Assembly (NCBI GenBank): GCA_963815645.1
Contig: CAWFHL010000001.1
Location: forward strand, 124,001 to 188,000
Source: JBBRHQ01 sp963815645
GTDB taxonomy: Bacteria; Actinomycetota; Thermoleophilia; Solirubrobacterales; 70-9
DNA: 64,000 bases
Direction: 5' to 3'
Below the pieces are notes generated by a model, which saw only the letters and a program-made list of their open reading frames with translations, ran no database searches and was not told where the DNA came from. The position numbers and the translations under genes were made by a program. Shown here in pieces: positions 37,404 through 45,592 of this stretch. The first letter of the stretch is position 1; every line of letters starts with the position of its first letter.

Positions 37404-37799
37404 ATGTCGCAGGAGAACGTGGAGATCGTTCGCGCCGCAATCGACGCCTTCAACCGCGGAGATGTGGACGCCGCGTTCAAGGACGTGATTCCGGATTTCG
37501 AGTACGACCAGACGCGGGCCGTCGGCATTGACCGTGGCGTGTTCAACCTCGAACAGTTCCGTAGCTTGCTGGTCACGTTCACTGACAGCTGGGAGTCCTT
37601 TACGATCGACGCCGACGAGCTGATCGACGCAGAAGAGGGCGTGGTAATGCCGTTTACGAACGTCGCGCGAGGCCGCGATGGAATCGAGGTCCAGGCTCGC
37701 GGCATCTGGGTCTGGACGATCCGCGACGGCTCGATTGTGCGTGCCTGTCTCTATCAGGACCGCCAGGAAGCCCTCAAAGCCGCCGGGCTTCAGGAGTAG
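37404..37799 (+). CDS. SnoaL-like protein 4
   Basis: Intact 131-residue member: MSQENVEIVRAAIDAFNRGD, VDAAFKDVIPDFEYDQTRAV, FRSLLVTFTDSWESFTIDAD, IEVQARGIWVWTIRDGSIVR and RQEALKAAGLQE. The helix-then-curved-sheet NTF2 pattern and the acidic-aromatic pocket residues are in place. It starts 3 nt after a broken copy and ends 3 nt before the next, so translation is probably re-initiated along the array. Confidence 0.88.
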   Translation: MSQENVEIVRAAIDAFNRGDVDAAFKDVIPDFEYDQTRAVGIDRGVFNLEQFRSLLVTFTDSWESFTIDADELIDAEEGVVMPFTNVARGRDGIEVQARGIWVWTIRDGSIVRACLYQDRQEALKAAGLQE

Positions 37800-37802
37800 G
37801 CG

Positions 37803-38210
37803 ATGTCGCGGGAGAACGTGGAGATCGTGCGTCGCGTGATCGACGCTTGGAACCGCCAGGACATCGAAGGGATACTCGCCCTGATCGATGCTGAGGCCGA
37901 GTACATCAATGCCGCAACGGCGGTTGAGCCCGGCACCAGGCGAGGGCACGACGAGATCGTCGCCGTGGCTAGAACTCAGTGGGAGAGCCTGCCCGGTGCC
38001 GTTTGGGAGATCGATCGACTTCTCGATCGCGGCGACGAGGTGATCAGCGTGGGCTGTGTTTCTCGGGCTATGCCTGGAAGTGATGCTCGCATCGACAACC
38101 CCATCCTGCAGTCGTGGAGATTCCGCGATGGGAAAGTCATCCGGCTCGAAATGCTCGGCGCTGGCCCCGAATTTCAGGAGGCCCTCGAAACCGCTGGGCT
38201 TGAGAAGTAG
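37803..38210 (+). CDS. SnoaL-like protein 5
   Basis: Intact 135-residue member: MSRENVEIVRRVIDAWNRQD, IEGILALIDAEAEYINAATA, VEPGTRRGHDEIVAVARTQW, LDRGDEVISVGCVSR and QSWRFRDGKVIRLEMLG, ending EALETAGLEK. The VEPGTRRGHDEI segment is also seen in copy 9 (44268-44669), so these two are closer to each other than to adjacent copies. Confidence 0.88.
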   Translation: MSRENVEIVRRVIDAWNRQDIEGILALIDAEAEYINAATAVEPGTRRGHDEIVAVARTQWESLPGAVWEIDRLLDRGDEVISVGCVSRAMPGSDARIDNPILQSWRFRDGKVIRLEMLGAGPEFQEALETAGLEK

Positions 38211-38213
38211 GCG

Positions 38214-38606
38214 ATGTCGCAGGAGAACGTCGAGCTTCTGCAGCGCCTCCAGAGCGACTGGAATGACGGCGAACCCACCGTCGACGCGAGCGCCTATGAC
38301 CCGGATGTCGTCTTCCTGCCGCGTCGGGCCGCCACCCAGGGCGGATACCGGGGCCTGTCGGGCATCGAGGAATTCATCACCGACACCTTCGAGGTGTTCG
38401 ACAAATTCGAACTGCACTCCGACTATAAGGACCTGGGCGACCGGGTCCTCGCATGGGGCACCCTCCATGTCCGGGCGAGAAGCAGCGGCATCGAGACCGA
38501 CATCGAAATCGGGGGGCTGTTCGAGTTTCGGGAGGGGCGAATCGTGCGCTGGGAGGACTTCGGATCGAAAGACAAGGCCCTCGAAGCCGCCGGGCTTCAG
38601 GAGTAG
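38214..38606 (+). CDS. SnoaL-like protein 6
   Basis: Intact 130-residue member: MSQENVELLQRLQSDWNDGE, YDPDVVFLPRRAATQGGYRG, LSGIEEFITDTFEVFDKFEL, DRVLAWGTLHVRARSSGIET and GGLFEFREGRIVRWEDFGSK, ending ALEAAGLQE. It closes the central run; the sequence after its stop resembles that after copy 11 (TAGCGCCCT), suggesting the run ends were copied together. Confidence 0.88.
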   Translation: MSQENVELLQRLQSDWNDGEPTVDASAYDPDVVFLPRRAATQGGYRGLSGIEEFITDTFEVFDKFELHSDYKDLGDRVLAWGTLHVRARSSGIETDIEIGGLFEFREGRIVRWEDFGSKDKALEAAGLQE

Positions 38607-39028
38607 CGCCCTGACCCGTCGCAGCCCTATTTTCTCGATCAGCAGTCCGTGCAAGTTGTCGCGACCGATCCACCCCAGCTACCACCCCGCTTGCTACTGA
38701 CGGATAAGGGGGTAGGGGTCTCAAATCCGGAGGACCCAAAAAGGAATTCCTTACTTCAGTCAGAGGGGGGTGGATCCCTCCTGGGAACGCCATGACCAAG
38801 TTCGAGACCGGTTACCCGATTGAAAGACCAATCAGACAGCTCATGTGCGCCTATGACGCCGGTTCCCGTCTTCCCAAGGAATCTCATCAATATCGACCGA
38901 GAGGGCGTTAGGAAAGCGCTGTGGAATGAGTACGAACTCGCCCTCGGGCCCTTAGGAACGTCTAGAGATTGGCCCCTCGGATTGCTTGCTGCCAAGGTCG
39001 AACCGACGACCTTCAATGAACGCGACAC
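38607..39028. other. Intergenic region after the central SnoaL run
   Basis: About 420 nt. Short ORFs exist on both strands (for example 38820-39032 plus) but none has a recognisable domain, a convincing ribosome site or coding-like third-position bias. Treated as non-coding. Confidence 0.5.
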
Positions 39029-39760
39029 TTAGCCAAACCCGGGTTGGAGTCGAACGTGGCGGAAGAGTCCTGGTGCGGGCTTACAGCAATTGCCCCCCGT
39101 CTCATAACCAACGTTGACCCTGACATCCGCATAGACCGGCGGATCGCCGCTCCAACCCCTTCCACCGACATACAGCGGCCCATGCGGTGATCGCAACCCG
39201 GCACCTAGCAGGAACCCACCCCAATCGCGGCCCTTTGCTGATGCGTCGTGGGGCACCGGTCCTGGAGTCCTCACTTCGATCCGGATGCCGTCGATTGACA
39301 CGGAGACCTAAGCCGCTGGCTTCTTGAGAACCAGGTCGAGCCCGACCCTGTCGCAGGCAACTGAGTTTGAAGCCGAAGGACAGGAGACCCCGATAAATGG
39401 GCCATAGGCCAGAGGAATGGGATGCGTCCTGACCGGGATCCTTCTTGCCGAGTGCAGAGCCTGCGAGGCCCGCGGGAACTCCGGGAGATTGCGTCGCCCG
39501 CCGCAGCGGTCGGCCAACCGCAAAGAGTGGCCAACCAGGGCCTGCGACGCATAGGCAGCCCCGCTTGGCCCGCGGAAGAGCCCGATCAGCCTCTCTAGTT
39601 GGCGATTGGTGAGCGAGCCCCGAAGCTTCGGAAGAAAGCACCGAGTAAAGGGCGGAAACACGACAGCGAGATCTTTGGAGGCCCCATCGACTACCGCTTG
39701 GCGGACTCCCATCAACGCTGCCTCCGGCGTTCCGGTCTTGAGACTTGGTTGCCGCGACCC
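39029..39760 (-). pseudogene. Remnant of a secreted/anti-sigma-associated protein with in-frame stop
   Basis: The frame reads PLAYGPFIGVSCPSASNSVA, CDRVGLDLVLKKPAA, a TAG, then VSVSIDGIRIEVRTPGPVPH, GGFLLGAGLRSPHGPLYVGG and PPVYADVRVNVGYETGGNC. This resembles the C-terminal extracellular domain often encoded beside ECF sigma factors in this lineage (SCP..NS.ACDRVGL pattern), recalled from general knowledge only. The N-terminal part is hard to define, so the upper boundary is approximate. It is the last member of the sigma-factor run. Confidence 0.5.
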
Positions 39761-39809
39761 TCGCGGTGGGCCGCGGCGAAGGCTGTCAAGAATCTGCTCG
39801 ATGTCACGC

Positions 39810-40347
39810 TTGACCGAGGTGCTCGGTCCGGTCGGGCTCGACCAGATCCTGGCCCAGAATCCCTTCGCCCGAGGCGAAACGCCAACAAACCGGCCTCTCC
39901 GCATTCGTGCCCACCGGAATAGCTAAGGGAGACAGGGCGCAGCAGTCTCAGAAAGGAGGCTCGGAACTCTCACGTCGCGGCGCCAGGAAATGAGCCCCAT
40001 TCGGCATGGACGAGATCTCGTCGAGGATCTGCAAACATCGCCCCACCTCTCGGCATCTGATCCAAGACGCGATTCGGGAGGCAGATCGAGGTCACCGGGC
40101 CGTACACGCCGAACGAGGAGACCTGGAGGGTTACCGTCGCACCCGGGAGATTGGCAACACCGACCTGATGCCATCCCGCCGGAATCCTCGCCGAGACATC
40201 GCTGGTTGGGCTGTAGTACTCGGTGGCAGTGCCGGAGGCCGACTTATTGGTTCGCCCACCACTATCAGAACAGCCAGGGACCACAAGCGCGGCTGCCACG
40301 AGCATGATCAGCCCTGCCCGCTCGGATCTCGTTATGGATCGCCTCAC
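39810..40347 (-). pseudogene. Exported lipoprotein, frame-disrupted paralogue of the 42366 gene
   Basis: A GTG at 40347 starts MRRSITRSERAGLIMLVAAA, LVVPGC, a lipoprotein signal with the Cys at the end of the lipobox, then VSARIPAGWHQVGVANLPGA and SICLPNRVLDQMPRGGAMF. After frame shifts the homologous end GPSTSVKRDIEQILDSLR appears near 39830. The same plan (PPGWH..., a middle with ...GAYPIKAIEAMGPLDAII, and an end ...RLERILDGLRF) is seen in the intact protein at 42366-42950. Lower boundary approximate. Confidence 0.6.
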
Positions 40348-40385
40348 TGATCTTCATACGTCTCCGGACCTCTCAGCGGTCCCAG

Positions 40386-41579
40386 CTACCGATTCAGCGA
40401 AGTGCAGCACCAACCCTGAACTCGGGGAAAGGCCCCGCCATTGCGTTCGGCCCCGGGCGCGAACTGGCTCGAAATATTCGAGACCGCGACGATCCGCTTC
40501 GGCTGCTTTGGACTAAGGAAGAGCCACTGGTCCGCGCTTTGCCAACCGAGAAGCAACCAACGACCGTTGGGCGACCAGGCGAGGTCGCTGAAGCGGCCAG
40601 GTCCAGCGAAGAGACTCCGAGTGCCGGTGGTTCCCGAGAGAAGAAGCTGGCTGCGTTCTGTAGGAGGGTTGGCCCGGGTGAGGAGCGCGACCGAATGCCC
40701 ATCGGGCGAAAGCCGGGCATCGGTGATCACTGCATGGGAGGGGGCCGAACGTCGCCATAGCAGGCGCCCCTTGGGGTTGTAGTCCTCCACAGCGCTCGAT
40801 CGCACGACCAAGAGCCTCTTGCCATCTGTCGACCAATGAAGGCCGATCGGAGCGGAACCCCGCCGGATCGTGAACACCCTTCGACCGCTGTCCGCGGCCA
40901 CCGCCGTGACCCCGCCGCCTTTCCTGACGTAGGCGAGAACGTAGGCGGGCCCAGGCATCCAAGCGGGGGCGACATTGGCAACGCTCTTCGCAAGCAGATG
41001 ATCGCCGCTGCCATCTCCATTCACTACCCGTAGCGAGCCGCCGCTCAGGTAGACGATCCGGAAGCCGTCGGGGCTGTTCCAGCTCGGCAGGCTCACGGAC
41101 CTGGATCGGGCGAGCGTCCATCTCACTCCACCGTCGGAGTCGAGTGCGAGCAGCTGGTGCTTCGTGGTCGCGGCAACGAAGAGGCCGCGGGGAGACCAGG
41201 TGGCATTGCGGAACTCGCCGAGCAGTCGCTTTGACCCGTCGCGATGGACGACCCACGCACCTTCTCTTGATTCGACCAGCACCCTTCCGGGAGCAGGCAG
41301 GGAGGTCAGCGCAGGGCTGGCGTGCTCGCGTCCCGGGTTGACGGCGTCCTTGACCCAGTGGCGCACCGTCGCACCGGCGGGGCTGACGAGGATGCCAATC
41401 AGCCCGACCGCAATCGCCACCTGCACAGCCCGTCGGCGCCATGGCTTCCGCGGACGCTCCTGATCGGTCTCGGCGTAGGCGGCCTGGATCACCCTCCATG
41501 CTCTCTCCTCAGCGTTGGCAGCATCGGGAGGGCTTTGATCTCGAAGCGCCCGGCGAACACTTTCCTCGGTCTCTCTCAT
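40386..41579 (-). CDS. Membrane-anchored beta-propeller protein, probable anti-sigma partner
   Basis: Intact 397-residue protein. A cytoplasmic N-terminus of about 50 residues (MRETEESVRRALRDQSPPDA, ERAWRVIQAAYAE) precedes one membrane helix (VQVAIAVGLIGILVSPAGA), and the outside part is a WD40/PD40-like propeller with repeats such as FRNATWSPRGLFVAATT, LHWSTDGKRLLVVRSS and LAWSPNGRWLLLGWQS. Its ATG overlaps the sigma-factor stop (ATGA), the usual sign of a sigma/anti-sigma pair. No zinc-finger anti-sigma motif is seen, so the N-terminal segment would have to bind the sigma factor in another way. Confidence 0.8.
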   Translation of the reverse strand: MRETEESVRRALRDQSPPDAANAEERAWRVIQAAYAETDQERPRKPWRRRAVQVAIAVGLIGILVSPAGATVRHWVKDAVNPGREHASPALTSLPAPGRVLVESREGAWVVHRDGSKRLLGEFRNATWSPRGLFVAATTKHQLLALDSDGGVRWTLARSRSVSLPSWNSPDGFRIVYLSGGSLRVVNGDGSGDHLLAKSVANVAPAWMPGPAYVLAYVRKGGGVTAVAADSGRRVFTIRRGSAPIGLHWSTDGKRLLVVRSSAVEDYNPKGRLLWRRSAPSHAVITDARLSPDGHSVALLTRANPPTERSQLLLSGTTGTRSLFAGPGRFSDLAWSPNGRWLLLGWQSADQWLFLSPKQPKRIVAVSNISSQFAPGAERNGGAFPRVQGWCCTSLNR

Positions 41580-42226
41580 CCCTCTTGCCGATCGATCCGC
41601 TCGCCCAGGCGATCTAGTGCCCGCCTGAGCCTGGAGTTGACGGTGCCCCGAGGGAGTCCGAGCATCTTCGCGATCTCGCCAGGGGTGTAGTCAAGGAGGA
41701 AGCGCAGGACGATCACCCCTCGATGCTCAGCGGAGAGTCCGGCCAAAAGGTCATCGAAACCGGCAATCGATTCGTCCTTTCCTGAATCCCTTCCCAAAGC
41801 AGCTACGGGCAATGTCTCAATGCTCACCTCGGCCCTCAGCGTTCGGGTGCGGCTCCAATCGATTGCCCGGTTTACGACGATGCGGTAAAGCCACGGCCTA
41901 AAGCGCCGACTGCGATCGAAGCGACCCAAAGCCCTGATCGCGGAGAGGAAAGCCTCCTGGGCGATGTCCTCCGCCGCTTGAGCGTCGCGAACGATCAGAA
42001 AGGCGGCGCGGTGAGCGTCTCGCCAGTGTCGGCGAAACAGAACCTCCAGGGCCTCTTCTGAGCCGTCTTGGGCGGCTCTGAGTAGCTGGCCTTCGCTCTG
42101 GTGCTCCTGAGGATCAGCGATCAATAGCCGGGATCTTCTGCCCGGTCCGGTTTTCGGAGAGCTTTCCTCTGACGAGGCGAGCCCCCAACCAAGGAGTCGT
42201 TGCCTCAGATCCCCGTCGGCGGCCAT
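41576..42226 (-). CDS. ECF-type RNA polymerase sigma factor
   Basis: 216-residue sigma-70 family factor. Region 2 reads EALEVLFRRHWRDAHRAAFL, IVRDAQAAEDIAQEAFLSAI and RFRPWLYRIVVNRAIDWSRT; region 4 reads LSAEHRGVIVLRFLLDYTPG, EIAKMLGLPRGTVNSRLRRA. The ATG at 42226 is chosen because GGAGG lies 8 nt upstream and the conserved part starts soon after; the open frame extends upstream without support. It is coupled to the propeller gene and divergent from the exported-protein gene at 42366, with a perfect dyad between them. Confidence 0.93.
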   Translation of the reverse strand: MAADGDLRQRLLGWGLASSEESSPKTGPGRRSRLLIADPQEHQSEGQLLRAAQDGSEEALEVLFRRHWRDAHRAAFLIVRDAQAAEDIAQEAFLSAIRALGRFDRSRRFRPWLYRIVVNRAIDWSRTRTLRAEVSIETLPVAALGRDSGKDESIAGFDDLLAGLSAEHRGVIVLRFLLDYTPGEIAKMLGLPRGTVNSRLRRALDRLGERIDRQEG

Positions 42227-42300
42227 AGACCCAGCCTCCAGGCAGATGTGGCCACGGTCAACCCAGCGCATGAACTCAATACGCCCAGCGAAGGACCAGA

Positions 42301-42334
42301 GGTCCCGAAATATTCGGATTCTCGTTTCGGGACC
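42301..42334. promoter_or_regulatory. Perfect 10-bp inverted repeat GGTCCCGAAA/TTTCGGGACC
   Basis: Arms at 42301-42310 and 42325-42334 with a 14-nt spacer, between the divergent sigma gene and the exported-protein gene. Each arm points toward one gene, so they may be back-to-back -35 elements read by this sigma factor, or a dimeric repressor site. GGTCCGGA appears before the paralogous lipoprotein gene near 40360. Confidence 0.6.
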
Positions 42335-42365
42335 TTTCAGCGTGTCGGAGCCGTAGTGGAGAGAG

Positions 42366-42950
42366 ATGACCCGTATTCGAATGCTCACGATCGGCGCCTT
42401 GGGTCTCGTAGCTGGAACCCTGGCGCTGATCTGGGGATCCACCGCTCCGGCGTCCCGGCCGCAGTGGCGGACCTTCTCGGTTGCTGAGCAGGGCGTTAGC
42501 GGCAAGATCCCGCCGGGATGGCATTTGGCCAAGAAGACTCTCGTCCCAGGGTTGCTCGATCCGCACGAAGTCCTCTCACTCGGAACGGGACCCCTGCCGA
42601 TCGGCGGGGGAGGCAACTGCGGTGCCTATCCCATCAAGGCAATCGAGGCCATGGGCCCACTGGACGCGATCATCTCGATCCAAGAGCGAAAGATTCCCAG
42701 CCACCCCACAGCGAGATCGTGGCGGGGATTTCCGGCTCGACCGACCCATTTCAATCTTCGAGCCCTCCGCCCTGCACCGAGCACCATTCGCATCACCAGG
42801 GTGATGGGCTACGTCACCACCAACATCTTCTTCCGAGACCACGGACGAACCTTCACGGCAATGGTCGCTACAGCACAACCTGCCTCAGTGGTTCTTCGTA
42901 AGCGGCTTGAACGGATCCTCGATGGCTTGCGCTTTCCGTCAGAGAAATGA
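42366..42950 (+). CDS. Exported protein of unknown function, sigma-linked
   Basis: Intact 194-residue protein with a signal/anchor MTRIRMLTIGALGLVAGTLA, then FSVAEQGVSGKIPPGWHLAK, GNCGAYPIKAIEAMGPLDAI, VMGYVTTNIFFRDHGRTFTA and LRKRLERILDGLRF. No catalytic motif is recognised. The decayed gene at 39810-40347 is a paralogue with the same order of segments. A GGAGAGAG site precedes the ATG. Position opposite an ECF sigma gene suggests it belongs to that regulon. Confidence 0.75.
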   Translation: MTRIRMLTIGALGLVAGTLALIWGSTAPASRPQWRTFSVAEQGVSGKIPPGWHLAKKTLVPGLLDPHEVLSLGTGPLPIGGGGNCGAYPIKAIEAMGPLDAIISIQERKIPSHPTARSWRGFPARPTHFNLRALRPAPSTIRITRVMGYVTTNIFFRDHGRTFTAMVATAQPASVVLRKRLERILDGLRFPSEK

Positions 42951-43011
42951 GGCCGAAGCGCGGAAGCGGGTTCAGCGGTCATTCGTCAATCGTTCAGCGT
43001 TTTGGACGCCA

Positions 43012-43677
43012 ATGAATGAGGCGGTCGCTCAAGAACTGGCGCAAATCGGTGTGCGCGGGAACCTGCGGGCTGCAGGTGTAATGGTGATGGCAGTCTCTTG
43101 GCTGGCGCTGACCGCCCCGCCCGCAACGGGGGACATCGCCGTGGTTGGGGTGAGTCCTCGGCACGCCAATCCGGGAGAGAAGGTCAACGTCTCCATTGGC
43201 TCGGGCATCTCAATCAGCTCCCCCAGAGGCGACGGACCGTTTCCTGTTTCGCTCGTTCCTCTCGCCCACACGCCGAAACCTCACCGGTGCGACTCAAACG
43301 CCGAGGCCACTTGCCTTCCGGTGGTCCTTGGCCCGCCCAGGAAGGCACCTTTCGTCTATTTAGGACAGGCGACCCGCGTAAGGAACCAGGGCAAGCGATA
43401 CTTGGAGGAGTTCCGCCTTCACTTCCAGGTCCCGGCAGTTACGCCCGGCCGCTACAGCTTCGTGATCTACAGTCCCGGCTCCTACCCAGGGCCCAGGGCC
43501 GGGCTCATCGTCGACTACGGCAAGGACGGTTCCAAGCTGCTTCGAGTCGGTCGAGGCAACGTTGGTGGTGATGACGCGGACGGTATGGGACCCCCGTGGT
43601 TCGCTGTAGCGGCGGCGATCATGGGTGTCACGCTAGGGGGGGTGGTTCTTCGCCGACGGAGATCGGGAAGGGGTTGA
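43012..43677 (+). CDS. Exported protein with C-terminal membrane anchor
   Basis: About 221 residues. An N-terminal hydrophobic signal (AAGVMVMAVSWLALTAPPAT) is followed by a beta-rich domain starting VVGVSPRHANPGEKVNVSIG and PAVTPGRYSFVIYSPGSYPG, and a C-terminal helix FAVAAAIMGVTLGGVVL with an RRRRSGRG tail. This is the layout of a cell-surface protein with an Ig-like domain facing out. The ATG at 43012 is a guess; an earlier ATG (42907) would overlap the previous gene. Function unknown. Confidence 0.65.
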   Translation: MNEAVAQELAQIGVRGNLRAAGVMVMAVSWLALTAPPATGDIAVVGVSPRHANPGEKVNVSIGSGISISSPRGDGPFPVSLVPLAHTPKPHRCDSNAEATCLPVVLGPPRKAPFVYLGQATRVRNQGKRYLEEFRLHFQVPAVTPGRYSFVIYSPGSYPGPRAGLIVDYGKDGSKLLRVGRGNVGGDDADGMGPPWFAVAAAIMGVTLGGVVLRRRRSGRG

Positions 43678-43837
43678 AGCGATGGAGAACGGAGACCTGA
43701 TGCGCACCAGGGCTGACCACCCAACGACCCCGGCTCACAAACGCGAGATTGGCAGACGAGGAGGGGGCAGGGAATGCAAAAGCTCCTGGTGTCGAGACGA
43801 CCAGGGATTCTCGTCGGAGCCCGGCGGATACCTGCGA

Positions 43838-43846
43838 CATCGCCTA
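43838..43846 (-). other. Relic of a SnoaL array junction
   Basis: Reads TAG-GCG-ATG on the minus strand, followed by TCGCAGG and then unrelated sequence. This is the same stop-3 nt-start join seen between intact array members, showing that another copy once followed here and is now deleted except for its first codons. Confidence 0.7.
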
Positions 43847-44264
43847 ATCCGACAACCCGGCGGCTTCGAGGGCAGGCGAGATTTCTGTCGGGGAAGGCTT
43901 GCCACCGAACGACCTTGCCGCTGCGAACCGTGAACACCATCCCGTAGGGCGCGAACTCCGTCTTGAGGCCGGTGTGCCGTCCCCATTGCCACTGGTTGCG
44001 GATCAGCAGCACCACCTCGTCGCCCGCCTCCACCACGTCCTGGATCTCGAACTGGAGATCGCTCCACGCCGAGAGCCAGTTCCGCCAGTAGGTTCTAACG
44101 CCCTCGTGGCCGTGGTAGACGCCGGCGATATCCGGGTAGGTGTCCGCGAACGCCGAGGCGTCCCATTCGATCTCCGGGTCATAGAACTCGAACGCCAACT
44201 CGTGCTGCCGGCGCTGGAACCCCTCCGCCAGCGTCCGAACGATCTCCACGTTCTCCTCCGACAT
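43844..44264 (-). pseudogene. SnoaL-like protein 8, frame-disrupted at the end
   Basis: Starts MSEENVEIVRTLAEGFQRRQ and continues through HELAFEFYDPEIEWDASAFA, YHGHEGVRTYWRNWLSAWSD, VVEAGDEVVLLIRNQWQWGR and FAPYGMVFTVRSGKVVRWQA. A base shift near 43885 separates this from the family ending LEAAGLSD and TAG at 43844-43846. As read the frame runs on into unrelated sequence. Its ATG is 3 nt after the stop of the upstream copy. Confidence 0.82.
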
Positions 44265-44267
44265 CGG

Positions 44268-44669
44268 TTATTCCGGGTATCCCGCGGCTTGGAGGGCGGC
44301 TCCCAGATCCCTGCCCCACTCGAAGCGGGCAATCCTGCCGTCGCGCAGGGTCCAAGTGTGCGCCTCTTCTTGGAGAACCTCGCTCTGACTCCCCCGCCCC
44401 CGGGTGCGAAAGTTGACCGCGGCGACGACGCCATCTCCGCAGTCGAACAGTTCGCGAACCTCGTTCCAGGGCAAGTCAAAGTGGTCGGCACTGCTTCGGA
44501 AGGCCTTCTCGACCGCCACCGGACCGTGACGAGTGCCGGGCTCGATTGCTTCGGGGGGATTGACGTACTCGACATCTGGCGTAAAGAGTTCGCGAAGCCG
44601 CTCCTGACCTCTGTCCATCATTTGTTCCTCATAGATTCGCCGCACGACCTGCACGTTCTCCTGGGACAT
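44268..44669 (-). CDS. SnoaL-like protein 9
   Basis: Intact 133-residue member: MSQENVQVVRRIYEEQMMDR, LRELFTPDVEYVNPPEAIEP, GTRHGPVAVEKAFRSSADHF, VRELFDCGDGVVAAVNFRTR and HTWTLRDGRIARFEWGRD, ending LQAAGYPE. It is first in the minus-strand run and has the conserved GATACT box at 44679-44684 directly upstream of its ATG, without a ribosome site. Confidence 0.88.
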   Translation of the reverse strand: MSQENVQVVRRIYEEQMMDRGQERLRELFTPDVEYVNPPEAIEPGTRHGPVAVEKAFRSSADHFDLPWNEVRELFDCGDGVVAAVNFRTRGRGSQSEVLQEEAHTWTLRDGRIARFEWGRDLGAALQAAGYPE

Positions 44670-45115
44670 CGTCTGCGCAGTATCGCTCAGGATCTGGCAC
44701 GGGCGGTCTCGGAGACCGCTCACGGGACGTATCTGCACTCCTAAGTCCCGTAGATATGGGAGCCGTGACGCGGCGTGGCTGCAGATAGGGGTGGCCGGGG
44801 ACGTTAGTACCCCTGTAGTACCCCGACACGCCTCGAACGAAGTTACGGCCCAGCCGGCCAGCACAAGCGTCGTCGGGATGATGGTGGGGCCGGCGTCGAG
44901 CCCGTATTAGCGGCAGAGCAAGAGCTGAGAGGCGCCGAGCGGCGCCAGGACCTTCTTGGCGCCAGCCCGTGAGCTGAAATTCCTTCCGGTTTCCGTGTAG
45001 TCGGGCCGGACCTGGTGTAATCCACGTCGCGTAGGAGGAGCGGCCTGTTCAGACATCCAGCGCGGCAAACGCGGGTCTCGACAGCGCCAGTCAGGCAGGA
45101 GATAATGCGCAGGCG
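44670..45115. other. Divergent intergenic region between SnoaL runs
   Basis: 446 nt without a recognisable gene. It holds the two GATA(C/A)T boxes next to the flanking ATGs and, at 44805-44824, two copies of TAGTACCCC spaced 11 bp start to start, a spacing of one helical turn. Confidence 0.55.
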
Positions 45116-45514
45116 ATGTCGCAGGAGAACCGAGAGATCGTTCTCGACGCCTATGCCCGCTTCAACGCAGGCGAGAAGGTCCCGGAGTTGTGGTTCTGGC
45201 ATGAGGACGCCGAGTATCACGCCGCCCGTGAGGACCCGGACTCCGCCGTGCATCGCGGGATCGACGCCATTAGGCGGCAGTTCGCCAGCTGGTTGGAGGC
45301 ATATCCCGACCTGAATGTCGAGGTCCTGGATGCCCAGACGAACGAAGACAAGGTTCTCCTTTGGGTCCGCTTCATTGGGCACGGAGCAGCCAGCGGCATC
45401 CCGCTCGATATGGAACTGGCCCACCTCTACACGATGCGTGACGGCAAGGCGGCACGAGCGGTCGAATGCATGGATCGCGACGAGGCCCTCGAAGCCGCCG
45501 GGCTGTCGGAGTAG
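45116..45514 (+). CDS. SnoaL-like protein 10
   Basis: Intact 132-residue member: MSQENREIVLDAYARFNAGE, KVPELWFWHEDAEYHAARED, HRGIDAIRRQFASWLEAYPD, EDKVLLWVRFIGHGAASGIP and MELAHLYTMRDGKAARAVEC, ending EALEAAGLSE. A GATAAT box at 45101-45106 followed by GCGCAGGCG precedes the ATG. Unlike other copies it is followed by 78 nt and a new promoter-like box rather than a 3-nt join. Confidence 0.9.
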   Translation: MSQENREIVLDAYARFNAGEKVPELWFWHEDAEYHAAREDPDSAVHRGIDAIRRQFASWLEAYPDLNVEVLDAQTNEDKVLLWVRFIGHGAASGIPLDMELAHLYTMRDGKAARAVECMDRDEALEAAGLSE

Positions 45515-45592
45515 GCCAAGCCGACGGCCTTCTGCCCTTGACGTAATACCTCCTCAGCTAGGTCACGGCCAGAGCGAGATACTGCGCAGGCG

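Noticed and set aside
38820..39032. Small plus-strand ORF of 70 codons
   Set aside because: No ribosome site, no domain, and composition unlike the neighbouring genes; treated as intergenic.
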